Assembly (NCBI GenBank): GCA_026027325.1
Contig: JAMSLZ010000001.1
Span: 310,001 to 374,000, forward strand
From: Actinomucor elegans
Lineage: Eukaryota > Mucoromycota > Mucoromycetes > Mucorales > Mucoraceae
Direction of reading: 5' to 3'
Length of the DNA stretch: 64,000 bases
The notes below the pieces were generated by a model. That model searched no databases, was not told the origin of the DNA, and saw only the letters and a list, made by a program, of their open reading frames with translations. This document shows positions 49,098 to 61,504 of the stretch, piece after piece; the first letter of the stretch is position 1; every line of letters starts with the position of its first letter. A program made the translations under genes and the position numbers.

Positions 49098-49980
49098 ATG
49101 CTAGCGTCACCTATATTCAATGTCAACCATACTGGCATTACGTTTGATTTTGAGGAATTTATAAAGAATGAACTTGGTTTAAAGCTTGATAATCAAACCA
49201 AAAGAGAAGGTGATTAATGGATCTTGGTGCAAATGTTGATCAATTTAACTAACTACGCGTTATTTAAATAGACGAGCCGATATGTAAATACTATTTAAAG
49301 GGCAGTTGTACAAAAGGAGCGAATTGCCAATTCAGACATAAAGGATTTGATCGAGACAAGTCAGTTGTTTGTAAGCATTGGTTGCGTGGTTTATGTAAAA
49401 AAGGCGATGGTTGTGAGTTTTTGCACGTATTCAATATGAAAAAGATGCCCGAGTGCTGGTTTTACTCAAAATATGGTGAATGTTGTAACGGAGACGAGTG
49501 CATGTACCTTCATATTGACCCTGAGAGTAAGCAGAAAGAATGCCCTTGGTACGCTCGAGGATTTTGTAAACATGGTAAGATTCGAAAGAAGCCTTAGATA
49601 AACACTTACTAATGTCTGGGATAGGACCTAATTGCCGTAACAAACATGTGAGAAAGTTAGTCTGTCAAAACTATCTGACAGGCTTCTGTCCTGACGGTTT
49701 GAACTGTCCTAATGGACATCCAAAGTATGAATTACCGGTCATGTATAATACTCAGAATGAACAAGGCGATCAGCAACAGCAACCGCAGCAGAATACCCAG
49801 CATCATGATCAACAGGATCATAAGCAAAACTTTAGAATGCAATCACAGCAACCACATCAAATGCAAAACCAGCAGCCAGGCACTTTCAGGAAGCTTGAAG
49901 ATGTGACTTGTTACAAATGCGGCCAACAAGGTCATTATGCTAACCGTTGCCCTCAAGGAAGAGCAGGACCTCCCAAATAG
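49098..49980 (+). CDS. YTH1: CPSF30/Yth1-like mRNA 3'-end processing zinc-finger protein
   Basis: Exons 49098-49209, 49272-49574 and 49625-49980 encode 256 residues. Five CCCH zinc fingers follow one another: CKYYLKGSCTKGANCQFRH, CKHWLRGLCKKGDGCEFLH, CWFYSKYGECCNGDECMYLH, CPWYARGFCKHGPNCRNKH and CQNYLTGFCPDGLNCPNGH. A Gln/His-rich linker leads to a CCHC zinc knuckle, CYKCGQQGHYANRC. This is the arrangement of CPSF4/CPSF30, which binds the AAUAAA signal inside the cleavage and polyadenylation factor. Yeast Yth1 lacks the knuckle, while animal CPSF4 has it, so this fungus keeps the animal-like form. Nuclear. Confidence 0.94.
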
Positions 49981-50712
49981 TAGAAACATATCAAATCAAA
50001 TTGAAATAAAATATACAAATAATGCAAAGCAAAGGTTTTGAACTTTCTTAACCAAAGAAATCCGATTCGATTGCTGTAAACAGCTGCCATATAAAGCAAA
50101 TGTCGGCTATTTGTTAGCTATGAAAGCCCGCCAACTACCGCTTTATCGCTTAGCAATCATCACTGATATTGACGTAATAAAGCTGCTAGTCTAAAGTGCG
50201 CTACTTTTATAGAAAAACTCTCTGTAAAACGGCTAAGATATTAATAAAAGGTAAAAAGGAAAACCGTTAGCTGAAACGTATTTTGGACAGAGAAGGGAAT
50301 CTCAGATAACAAAAAAAAAAAAAAGAATATACAGTGTGAAACAGATAGATGTTCTCGGCCCCCAATGCTTTTTTTTTTTTAATTAAGCTTGATTTCTATC
50401 TATCTAAGCGTCACTTAAAAGGCTAGAACATACTTCTTGTAATTATACAACTGAGAAACTTCATAAAAACCAGATCACTTGCTATCAATTTTGCAAGTAA
50501 GTCATATTTATGTAAGTTTCAACAATAAGATTTCCTGTTTACCGGTGCGAAAAGTTGGTAGCTGCACGAAAACAGTAAAACAGATCGCCGATGTGAAATG
50601 TATCAAACCACAGAATCCCAATGCACGCTTGGGTTGATAATAAAAGGGCTTTATTTTAGTTTCATTTCTTTGTTCTTTCTTCTGCCCTTTTATACTCCCA
50701 AAGAATCATTAT
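49981..50712. other. Intergenic region
   Basis: 3' flank of the CPSF30 gene and promoter of the cyclin gene. Short A and T tracts near 50310 and 50370; no gene seen. Confidence 0.55.
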
Positions 50713-51668
50713 ATGAACTGTAACATTATTGATTCACTACCTTCTTTTGATCGTATTATATTTGATAAGATATCAAAAAAGAAAGCTTCAGGTTACATAC
50801 TTGGTATGTCATACCCTATCTAGTTATAATGCGATCTTGTTCTTACAGTTTACTTTAGATTATGTAACTAGAGAATATGAAGCCATCCTACCTTGTCCTC
50901 CTATTAAAGCCGACTATTTCTATTCATCAAATAAGCAGCAATGCACTAAAAGCAAACGAAGAAGATATCAAGATTTTAACCATTCAGGTCTACCATCTCC
51001 ACCTTTATCTTCATCTCCAGAAAGAAAGTGCAAACAATGGTCGTCTATAGATTTTTATCCTTCACCACCATTACAAGAACCAATGGTTTTACGGCATTAC
51101 ATTGAGTCCGTTGTGAACAAGTCGCGTATAGACACTGGCACATTGCTCACTTCATTGTCATACGCTCGTCGTTTAAAGTCTAAATTATCACACACTTCCA
51201 AAGGTAGATATCCCGAACAATTTACTATAATGCCCAACTTAACTCACTGTTTTTTTAGGTATGGAATGCACACATCATCGAATTTTCTTGGCGACGCTCA
51301 TCATAGCATCAAAGTATATCCATGATTCCGCTATCAAGAACAAGTATTGGGTGAATTACGCTTGCCACCTCTTTTCTGGGTCTGAAATTAACCTAATGGA
51401 AAAGCAGCTATTACAACTGCTAGATTACAAGTTAGAGATCAATGATTTTGAAACGATCGTCACTGATGTAGTGCAGCTTCATTTTCAAGAACACGAACGT
51501 AAACGATCATCCTCCAGTCAGTTATTGGAACAATTGGACTGGTATCCACGCGTCCATAACAATGATGACAGTGCATATAGCTCAAATACCTCTTCCTTTT
51601 ACTTATCTTCTACTCCAATTTCACCTCGTAATAATAATAGTACCCCTCCTCTGATTTCGTTTGATTAA
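50713..51668 (+). CDS. Pho80/Pcl-type cyclin
   Basis: Exons 50713-50803, 50859-51203 and 51259-51668 encode 281 residues. The first junction was set at TTTAG/ATTATG because only this acceptor keeps frame, giving GYILDYVTREYEA. A Ser/Pro-rich segment (SGLPSPPLSSSPERK) precedes the cyclin box: LRHYIESVVNKSRIDTGTLL, LSYARRLKSKL, then GMECTHHRIFLATLIIASKY, KNKYWVNYACHLFSG and INLMEKQLLQLLDYKLEI. This pattern belongs to the Pho80/Pcl1/Clg1 group that activates Pho85-like kinases in phosphate, glycogen and morphogenesis control. It runs tail to tail with the forkhead gene, 9 bp between stop codons. Confidence 0.88.
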
Positions 51669-51677
51669 AAAAATTTA

Positions 51678-51859
51678 TTATGTGTTTACAAAGTTCTGAG
51701 ACGACAAAAAGTCGTTATATAACAAATAACTAAAGGATGATGTATCAAAGTAATAGTCTAATGGTTGATATTGTGTTTGAGGCCAATCATCAAACAAGCT
51801 TTGTTGAATAATAGAAGAAGGTGTATTATCATCGATAAACAAGTCTTGAGGCATCACAC

Positions 51860-51901
<42 letters not shown>

Positions 51902-52725
51902 CAGCAGTAGCAGCAGCAGTAGCAGTAGCAGTAGCAATAGTGTCTTCTAATAGGCTTGTTGAATAGTAATCCTTTGCCGACATAGGTTCTTCTATACATC
52001 CTAAATCGACTCCGCTATCGCAATCAGAATCATAGTTTTGTTGGGTATATTTGACACGACAGGCTCTCTTCTTTTTCATTTTCTTTTGTATGCCATTGGA
52101 TGTAGGGTTCATTCGAAATATAGTAAACAGATGCGAAGTAGGCTTCTTGGAATCAACAACCTTTTTGAATTGTTTATTATCTTGCTGCTGTTGCTTTATA
52201 GATGCATTGGTACCACTTATACCACGTTTCACCAGGTTGTCAATGAACTGTTGTTCATAACCTGGCAGAATAGTCCAAAAGCATCCTTTGCCAGACGGTG
52301 TACTTGAATTTCGGTCTAATTTAACAAAGGCCTTCTGAAGTGACAGATTATGACGTATCGAGTTCTACAAATTATTCAGTATACTGTAGCACGAATTCAT
52401 ATTATAACCTTACCTGCCATCGATGGTCGGTGATATGGTAGCAAGGATATTGTTCAGAAATCCATTGGTATATTTCACTTAGCGTCAACCTTCGATGTTC
52501 ACTTGACAAAATTGCATGTGCAATCATGGTCGCATAAGAAAACGGTGGTTTTTCATCCAATTTGACAGGTTTCCAAGAAGGCTTGATATGAAGAACACCA
52601 GGAGGAACATGCCTAGTGTAACAATTATGTTCAGTCAATGGTTCTTGTAATTTGGGACCGTCATTGATAAAAGGGTATGAATGAATGATGCTTGTATTGG
52701 ACAAGAAAGCAGATTGTTCTGACAT
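51678..52725 (-). CDS. Forkhead transcription factor
   Basis: Exons 52414-52725 and 51678-52364 encode 332 residues. The forkhead domain (about residues 64-150) reads EKPPFSYATMIAHAILSS, RRLTLSEIYQWISEQYP, then across the intron HRWQNSIRHNLSLQKAFVKL and GKGCFWTILPGYEQQF. The recognition helix NSIRHNLSL is intact, so DNA binding to a GTAAACA-type site is expected. The intron interrupts the domain exactly before NSIRHN. Downstream is a basic KKMKKKRACRVKY, and then an Ala/Thr tract encoded by ACT/GCT trinucleotide repeats. Targets unknown. Confidence 0.93.
51867..51950. repeat. Trinucleotide repeat (AGT/AGC)n inside the forkhead gene
   Basis: AGT and AGC triplets on the plus strand encode Thr and Ala runs on the minus strand near the C-terminus of the forkhead protein. 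Confidence 0.9.
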
Positions 52726-53540
52726 TGTAATTTCAAATGGATATAAAGGGGAGAGGATATATGAGTAAGAAACAGAGTAACCAGAAAAAAACCAAAAAAA
52801 AAAGCACATCATCCTTCAGCTCCCTTATATACCCTTTTTTTTTTGGTTCTGTACAGTTCCAAGTAGGTTACACGATCATCATTCTCAATGTTTTAGTACG
52901 GCTGCCATTCATCCTTTTAAAAGACCTACACTTTGTTAGGAAACTATTATAACGTACATACTATATTATAGTTTACATTGAATTATCTTGCAGCCATTGT
53001 AAACATAATAAGCTTTTTTTTCAAAGCTTAATGATGTGGAACTTGTACGTCAAATCATATCACATGAATCTAAGCATCTGGTTTAACGCGTGTATAAACG
53101 CATTGTTAGTTACAACACCGACAAAAACATTGTTCCTATACCAGAAACCTTTTGAATGTGCTCTGACGTTTATTACCTTTATGATGAGTTGGTCCGTCCT
53201 TTTCAATGAAGATTATTCATCAATTCCGATCAAAAGTTGAAGGTAGTACACTCCCTGGCATATGGCATCATAATGTTGTTAGCGCCTTTGATATATCACG
53301 TAATATTGCATAACATAAGCCACGATCAACAGTCAGTATTTTTAGCATACATTTCTTTTGATAGGTTCTATATTTATTAACATAATATTTTACATATACA
53401 AAGTTCTTTAGTGTGTGTGTGTGTGTGTGTGTGTGTTTGTGTGCGCTAACGTTTTTCTTTTATATATAAAGGCGAACGGGTAAAAAAGAACTAATTGAAT
53501 TGGAGCTTTAATAGGGTTTGTTTCATTTCGAAATTTTTTT
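52726..53540. other. Intergenic region with (TG)n tract
   Basis: A (TG)n microsatellite lies at about 53411-53436. No gene recognised. Confidence 0.6.
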
Positions 53541-54599
53541 TTAAGCAACAACCACAGGAGCATCAGTAGTAGCAGGAGCAGTCTTCTTTCCATTGTTAGA
53601 AGGTGTGTTGACGTTAAGCAATAAAGTATCTGAATCCAACATAACTTTGTTTCCAGAACGAGAAATAACAGTAGCAATCTCACGAGCAGCTTCGATTCTC
53701 TTCAATTCCAAGAACCCAGGCTTATTTTCAATCGCTTCACCAATCAACTCGGCTGATTTAGCCTCACCTTGCGCACGGACAATGATAGATTGCTTCTCTT
53801 GACGTGCTTTATCAACAATGAAAGCAGCACGTTGAGCATCTTGTTGAGAAATCTGCTTGGCTTCAACAGCAGCTTCAAACACAGGCGAGAAACCAACATG
53901 AGTGATAGAAACATCATCCAAAATGATGTTGAAACGTAAAGCACGACGCACCAAGTTTTCACGTACAAGACGAGAAACACGCTCACGTTGAGTGATGAGT
54001 TGAGAAGCTGTGAACTGAGCTACGACTGATTTCAAGACTTCATTGACAATAGAAGGCAGGATACGTTCGTCATAATCTTGACCAAGCGTTCTGTATATAG
54101 TAGCAAGGTCAGCAGAACGAGGCTTTGAAAGCACACGACAAGTGATATTCACCATTTGTAAATCTAGTTTGTTTTTTTATATGTGAATATATTGCTACAT
54201 TTGCTCAAAGCTTTTTTTTAACTTACCCTTAGTACCAGTCAAAGAGCCAATGTTACGAGGCTTTGCACGAACGTCATAAATGATAGGTGTTTCAAACCAA
54301 GGAATCATAAAGTGAGTACCTTCGTTATAAACAGTGTTTTGAACACCAAAAAGACGTGTGTACTTGATAGCTCTATGACCACCATCAACTAAAAAAAAAA
54401 ATTACAAATCGTTGAGTAAAAAAGTAAAATGACTGAGAAACTATGCAACAAGTGTACCATTGAAAAGAGAAGCGTTAATGCCGTAACCTAAAGCACCTAA
54501 TGTAACAAGGGCACCGACAGCAGATCCAACACCCTTTCCAGAGCCTTGAGGGAAAAGACCGCCTAACTTTTGAGCAGCTTGCTTTGCTTGTTGAGCCAT
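53541..54599 (-). CDS. PHB2: Prohibitin-2
   Basis: Exons 54458-54599, 54227-54388 and 53541-54163 encode 308 residues. The start [17 protein letters not shown] is followed by a membrane segment ([20 protein letters not shown]). The band-7 domain has the PHB2-specific [56 protein letters not shown], and [20 protein letters not shown] coiled coil ([20 protein letters not shown]) follows. Prohibitin-2 forms ring complexes with prohibitin-1 in the inner mitochondrial membrane. The region after 300 ends with an Ala/Thr/Val tail. Secure. Confidence 0.96.
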
Positions 54600-54814
54600 T
54601 TTTGATATGAAGAAAGAAAGTGCGAGTCTTACTTTTTTGGAATACAACGTCCCTTGAACTGCTATTTCGCTTATACCGGGCAACTTTAAGAGGTGCTTTA
54701 ATTATTTCTTTAGTTTGATTGGTTGATTCAGTGACTGGATTGTAGAGAATCGAATACGAGTTGGTCGTCGACAAACACAACATTGATTGTACTGTATCTA
54801 AACAAACGATCTAA

Positions 54815-54910
54815 TAGAAGCATTAACTCATTAGGAGTATGGATTGCCAATCAGATACAACATTAAACCAGGATCGGTCAAAAGATCTATACATTATTAA
54901 TCTAATTAAT
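54815..54910 (+). repeat. Dispersed repeat copy
   Basis: TTAACTCATTAGGAGTATGG ... CAGATACAACATTAAACCAG then GATCGGTCAAAAGATCTAT, very close to the 43365 copy. Confidence 0.6.
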
Positions 54911-57408
54911 ATAATCAAAAACATTAAGCTTGAATATAATTTTATAAACATGTTATCACTTTCTTCTTGACTAGCAAGCAATAACCAATACATACAATCA
55001 AAAACATTGAACTTAATATTGCAACAATATTAATAAGGTTGCTGCATTAAAATTGCCAACTATTATCGTTAAGTTTTAACATATTATTTCCATCTCAAAA
55101 ATAATGCCTTTTTTTTTAAAATAGTTTTTACCCTACTCAACAGTGCCCACAGTAGTGTTCCCCGAGGAAGATTCTAACTGCAGGTGTGGCGTACAGAAGT
55201 CAGCTAGTATCCTATAGTAGTTGTACGATACTATTTTGAAAGACTGATTATTATATGCTTAAGACCCTTTATCTTTCACATATTCTCACAAAATGAAAAT
55301 TTGACACATTAATTATGATCTACTCATTCAAAAAAAAGTACTAATTTACATTTCACACGCAGTTAAAGTTTGCAGTGTAATTGTTTTATTAAATCAATAC
55401 ATCCAAAAACAATTAAAGGCACGAATGGTTAAAAATTCTTTTTCTATTTCATTAATATAAAGAGCATTTCTTTTGGTTCTCAAAATCACAAGTAACTTGA
55501 TACTAACAACATCGGTTGCAAGAAGACAGATGTACATCTGATCTCAAAATGATAGTTATAACCACAGATTTATATTCTGATCAATAAAAGTTAGGAAACA
55601 TTAACTTCGGGACAAGAGTGACTATCCTTTAAAAACTAGCATTTATGACTACGCCTACCACAAGCGTTAGATAAGGGCCAGAACAAGCATAAGAATATGA
55701 TAGAGTATCATTTTTTGCTGCATTTATAGAGTAAATCGGTACAATATAACACCAATAGTGGATCAATCAAAAGAATCAGCCCGAATCTGGATAACAGCAG
55801 ATTGGTAATAAGATCAAACATTTTAATTTGTTGTATTAAGGCATACACTTTAAAAGATGAACAAAAAGCTTTGATTCGGGTCTATCGTTTATGGGATGTT
55901 TTCTTATTTAAAATCTAATATTTTTGCCAAGAAATAAAGCATGCTATAATTCTCAAAATCAAATATAGTCTTGATTAACAGAATCAACCGCGAAAAGGCA
56001 CAGGCCACTAACACCTAAAGTAATGTTTCCGACCGGATAAACAAATTGAAGGGGGTTGGGGGAATTGGGAATGAGGAAGCCCTAATAATCTTTTTATGCA
56101 TCAGTCTCAGCAAGCTAATAAACCGATTGTGCAGGATTGATTAAGTAAGCTTCCAGGTAGAGAACTATATTAGGTCTGAACTAATCAAGGCTTATAGAGA
56201 ACTGCCTATGTTAGTGCGAAGTTAATCAGCATCTACAACAGTCAAATGTTGAAAGAAAATAAAATACTTATATTACTATGTAGTAAGTAATAATTCAATT
56301 ATATTGACTGCTGAAAGGCACCATCTTTCTGCGCGAAACGCTACGGACAATCCTTGATTAATCTTACCTCTTGCATCACCGTTATAACGATAACTTAATA
56401 GCGATGTATTTTTTTATTATTATTTTTAAAAGTCATATATAGCCATGACTTGCTAAGCTATTCTTTTGATAATACTGTGCCGGTTTGTAAGAACAAGATG
56501 ATAGACCCACCAGGCATACATAACATCTAGAATGTGCTCAGCGTTAGCTCGAGTCCAATCTTTTTTTTTTTGTATATAAACCCCTCTACATCTGTACTTG
56601 GTAGCTCTTTATCTGTTCATTAAGCACTCAATTTGCTATTATGCTACCGATTATTTTACTACATCTATTACCTACGAGCCCAAGTCAATTATCCCTTTTC
56701 TGTATCTTTATGCGCAGTTCTGCTCATAATAAAAAAGGCTTTCTTGTTCTCTATCCTGATCACTCTGTAAATATACAAAAATATCCCAGCTAAAATAATA
56801 TCGGCGTTAATTGCTTGAATCAAATACATTTACCCATGGCCAATATCATAACAAAAACAGTTTTAAAAAGAATAAAGACGTTCACAAGTATATTTAAACA
56901 ATGCAACAAAATTTTCGAGCTTTTTCTCTAACGTAATGTCCTATTTTAGATGATTGCCCAATACCTTAACCTATAAGAAAAATCCGTACCCAAAGCATAT
57001 TCATTTCTTCGTTTACTCAAGTAACAACTAATTGGCTTTGGTGGATCCCGTTGATTCTGCGAAGCCGGTTATCTTGATTGTGGTTTCGCTAGATAGTAGA
57101 TAGGGATGGTGAAAACCCCGTTAATCTATTGGTCAATGACTGAGCATCCTTGAATCCATTTAAACATGTTGGTCTACAAGACTGGAAAGCACGTACAATT
57201 TTCGTCTTAACTTGCCAACATCCATAATAATTCATTTTCAAAACAGCGAAATCACTAATCTTAACTATATGGCTGACCTCTAAAAGAGAAAATGTTGCCT
57301 CAATTGCTACCAATGCAGTAGTTTTAACTTCATACAAGTTTTTAATGAATATTGGTAAGTGTATTAGTGATCTAAAAGGCTTAATTATCTATGGTGAAAC
57401 TGCTGTTA

Positions 57409-57411
<3 letters not shown>

Positions 57412-57471
<60 letters not shown>
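57412..57471 (+). repeat. 60-nt poly(A) run
   Basis: Uninterrupted adenines, by far the longest homopolymer in the window. It could be the tail of a retroposed element or simple slippage. Confidence 0.95.
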
Positions 57472-57474
<3 letters not shown>

Positions 57475-58959
57475 ATCATAGATATTATCCCCTTTAGGAT
57501 GATTTTGAGTATGCATAAAGCCATCAACACATGATCACTGTTTTCTTCCATTTTAAGTAAAAGGTCCCTTTCAGGTTGACTTCATCCATGATTGGCTAAC
57601 AAAACTATTCAACATCGGCGTATGAAATTCAAACTCGTGTTGAGTTTGAGCTTCTTCAGACCTGAGCATCTACTATTTAATTGATGGGATGGCATAGTTC
57701 ATAATAGATGAGGGTTGCTGACAGGCCAAAGTATAGATAAATGTTTGGTCTACATAGTATACAAAATATATAAAAGTCTGCTTATTATCTTTAACCCAAA
57801 CCAAGTCAAGAATCTGGTTTCAAATCTAAACTCTGAGTGTTTGTTGTATATTGCACTTGTCACCATTCGGCGTACAACTAAATATACTAAATTTATTAAC
57901 TGATTTCATTATGCGGACTTTGGATTGAAGGAGAGTGAGAATGGAGTGCATCTTGATCTTGACTAATATATGTATGGCTGTTTTCTAACTATAACATGAC
58001 TGAATTGTATTAGGAGAGTTCAAGAATATTTATGATTTAGTGCTAATCAACACCCAAGTTTTCAAATGATGGAATCTGTTAGTAGATGAATTTTTGATTA
58101 AGTACCACATTTTTGAAGAAATACGCCTTTTCTAATGAAAAAAGGGATACTAAAGCCTTGGAAAGTTCTTTTGTGAACACACAAGTTATAAGGTTACTCC
58201 GTTGCTAAAACTTGTTCTGTGCATACGCATCTAATATGAGATCAGCCTTTTCTACACTGACATGAGTGGACTTCATTCATTTTGGTTATGTTCAATATTA
58301 GGAGTACAACTAAAGCCCTACATAGATATATAACCTCATTCTGAACGTAGATGCGGCATTAGAGTAAAGATAATCGCATATTTCGTGACAAATATGCCAT
58401 AGTGTATGGAATACCTATAATATACTGTTATTTATCGACTGATACCATTATACTTGTACAAATGTTCAAATAAATCCTGTAGTCCATTTTGAGCATAGAA
58501 TTCTTAATAGACGCACCATAAATAGATCTATAGATCTAATCTGTGTAAAATATATGTAACTTATCACTAGACATTAACGTGTAATATGAATTCTGCGCTT
58601 CATTGGCATAATGGTTCCAGTAGTTGCATTAACTCTTACTGGACATGCTAAAAACAATAAATGTGACGTTTGACTAGGATTAGGTATCTATAGGTTACAA
58701 CTTGTAACTACTGAAAAACTTGTAATTAACAGCTCACCATTGGCAAATCAATACATTAATCATGCACGAGTTAAAAAAAAAAAGACTTCTAATAATTGTA
58801 GCCATTCATTCTAAACTAGGAGTAGGTATCAGATGCAGTGTTGGCCTGGAATCTATCGAGAAATTTTGTCGAGCATTACTTCTAGATATATGGCATGTAC
58901 GTTCTTGAATATCAGTAATTAATATATAGTATTTTTAATACAATCAAGTTATTTAACAG

Positions 58960-59050
58960 TTTCAGTACATCCAGCAACTCATTCTGAAACAGTACTAGCC
59001 ATCTGATGCAATATTAAACCGAAATCAGTTTACAAACCTAGGGACATTGA
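58960..59050 (+). repeat. Dispersed repeat copy
   Basis: GCAACTCATTCTGAAACAG ... CATCTGATGCAATATTAAAC then CGAAATCAG. Two further degenerate copies lie upstream at about 58480-58575 and 58795-58900, so three copies are clustered within 600 bp. Confidence 0.55.
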
Positions 59051-59545
59051 AAATGGGAAAAATCCTCGAGGGAATTATTCTTAAACACCCTTTCCCACTC
59101 TCCACTCAGTTTTCATATTTGCTTTAGAGATAGACAACACTTTAAGGCATGAATTATGATAATAAAAGCCATTGTATTGGTGAGTATGCGAGAGTATATT
59201 TTTATATTTTTGTTTATTACAAAATAACCGTGGTACAGCTACATTACTCAATAGACCAAAAATTGGTTTTATAAAGTAGAGTTCATTAAGCTCGCGAGAG
59301 TATTAGATGGTATGTACATTATTCAATATACAAACTACTCTTATATATATGAGCGGGGTAATACGCTGTGTATTCAAAAATTCATGCCTACACCATTTTC
59401 TGGTAGCGAACGAGCCGAAAGCAATTAGTTAAAACACAGTAACCAATGTAAGCGCGCCGGAATTTAAATACACTTTTCGACCACTACTGATTCTCGCGTC
59501 TGTAGCCGCCTTAACTCATTTTGCTTATGCTAAAAGCGTGAAAAC

Positions 59546-60019
59546 ATGGACCTTAACTTTTTTAGCGACCTGCAGCAATCCCTTGAACAAGAGGCAAATA
59601 GAAAAGACGTAAGAGAAAAGAAAAACGCGTTGTAATGTTTAATGTTCTCAGCCATGTTTCGATATCATTGTAGGAGATTCGTTCGACTGTCAAGGAATTG
59701 GATAGAGCTTGTAGAAAACTAACAGCAACTTTGAATCAAGTTCATGCTGACCCAACAGGACCAAGTAAACGATACTGAAAAAGGGATCTCATAGGCGTGT
59801 TTTAATATGGTTGTCTTTTTAGTTCCTATGATTGATTTTCAAGAGGTACGAGACACCCTGCAGACGCTATCCAGATTAATTCCGGAAAACGAGTTTTACA
59901 AGTATAATGACTTATGGTCGAGATCGACGCAGCAAGCTTGTTTCTTGATTGTCTTTCAGTCTTATTTGGAGAAAGGTGAAATCATTAATATTATACCTAC
60001 TGTTGAAGAAAAGTTGAAA

Positions 60020-60051
<32 letters not shown>

Positions 60052-60550
60052 ATACATATATATATCTGATATTGCTCCATAGTTAAGGTAGATATTCATA
60101 ATGATTTGAACGAGTTTCATATTCAACTTGAAGACATACTACATGCTTACATATCATTGATCAATGAACTGGTAAGGTTGGAAGACGTTGAATTTAAATT
60201 TTTAATATAAACCTTATTACATTTAGAGTCGTTTGTGTATCAATTCCGTCACTGTAGGTGACTATGAACGTCCTTTAGTTATATCTAAACATGTGAAAGA
60301 TCTTAGTGCTGGATTTCAGATACTTAACCTGAAAAACGATATTTTACGTAAAAGGTAAAAGGACACCTTTTCAAGGCAACTTATTAATTTCGATCCATAA
60401 ATGCTTAGATTTGACAGCATCAAATACGACGTAAAGAAGATTGAAGAAATTGTCTATGATGTTACTTTAAGAGGATTACATAATCCTAAAAAGAGAGTTT
60501 TGACAGAAGGCGAAGAAGAGAATAGCTCTGAATTGAAAAAAGCTAAATAA
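59546..60550 (+). CDS. TSN: Translin
   Basis: Six exons (59546-59608, 59674-59764, 59823-60020, 60083-60171, 60227-60354, 60409-60550) encode 236 residues. Translin features in order: FFSDLQQSLEQEANRKDEIR, LDRACRKLTATLNQVHADP, FYKYNDLWSRSTQQACFLIV, FQSYLEKG, LSRLCINSVTVGDYERPLVI, then FQILNLKNDILRKRFD, SIKYDVKKIEEIVYDVTLRG. The last three blocks are nearly invariant across eukaryotes. Translin binds ssDNA/RNA and, with TRAX, forms the C3PO ribonuclease that degrades siRNA passenger strands and tRNA fragments. The C-terminal RVLTEGEEENSSELKKAK is an extra tail. No TRAX gene is in this window. Confidence 0.94.
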
Positions 60551-61504
60551 CCTTAATAAAATTCCTAATAACGAGTTGCTTCGATCGCCTGACATTTTGT
60601 GCTTCTAATATATATTACATATGTCCGTCAGACATAAATGTAGCTAATGCTGACATATATGCAGAGTAATATTAAGCCCTTGTCTCGGATTAGTCTTTAA
60701 CCATATAGACCCACGTTTCCCTTTTTTGTGATACCTGCTTATTTATAGCGGATGATCATGTCCTATAAAGTACCGATAGTTCTCGGGTGTAGTTTGAATT
60801 AGGAATTCCTTTTTTTTTTTTTTTTTTGAAAGATACAAATAGAGTCCCCTGGCTTCTCGGAGATCCTAAGCGCCTTAAATACAGAGGTCATTCCAATAGT
60901 ATGTGCTTTTTTTTAGTTTTTTTATATTGATCTATTTGAAAGCGCTGACAAATTTTTTATTTAGTTGACTTCGAAACTGACATATATCAGTGATATATTA
61001 TATGGGTAGATGTAGCACCACCATGAATTGTAACCAAGCAATCGAAATGTGTTACCGAAGGAAAATAGAGTGTATAAGGTTTATTTAAGCAATTTTTGCT
61101 TTTCTCGTTCACCAATGGTATTATATATTACAGCCAAAATTCTTTTAAAAATGAAGGATCGCCACATACACGTTATGAATATCTAATTTGATTTGACTAA
61201 TGGAATTCTCGCTTCAATGTCAATTAAATATGAGATGCTTACTGATCTTTTCCACCTTATTGTTTTAATTGGTTTCACCTGTAGCCTTTATAAGGTAATT
61301 TAGACTGGTTACATTGCCAGATCTTTCTTGTCAAACCGTGTACTCTTACAGTTACCAGCTTTTTTTATATCCTCCTCTATCTTTATCTATCCTTTTTTTC
61401 TCTTCTCTTATCATTATACTTTTTCTATTTAACGGCAAATCCACTCATTATACTTTACGGATAGCAATTGTTAAACGCCATAAAAAAAAGAAATAGAATA
61501 AAAG
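60551..61504. other. Intergenic region
   Basis: T tract at about 60810-60827; pyrimidine-rich stretch 61365-61430 ahead of the MHYT gene. No gene seen. Confidence 0.6.

Larger units (their letters stand above)
54600..59545. other. Gene desert of about 5 kb
   Basis: No gene is supported on either strand. Contents: dispersed repeat copies (54815-54910, 58480-58575, 58795-58900, 58960-59050) and a 60-nt poly(A) run at 57412-57471. Short open frames (for example 57089-57337 and 57715-57903) have no protein features. Confidence 0.55.

Noticed and set aside
53408..53683. Frame over the (TG)n repeat, minus strand
   Set aside because: Encodes His-Thr from the microsatellite and is otherwise the shadow of the prohibitin gene's last exon.
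57089..57337. 82-codon frame, minus strand, upstream of the poly(A) run
   Set aside because: No recognisable motif. If the poly(A) marks a retroposed transcript its coding strand would be the plus strand, so this frame would not be its product.
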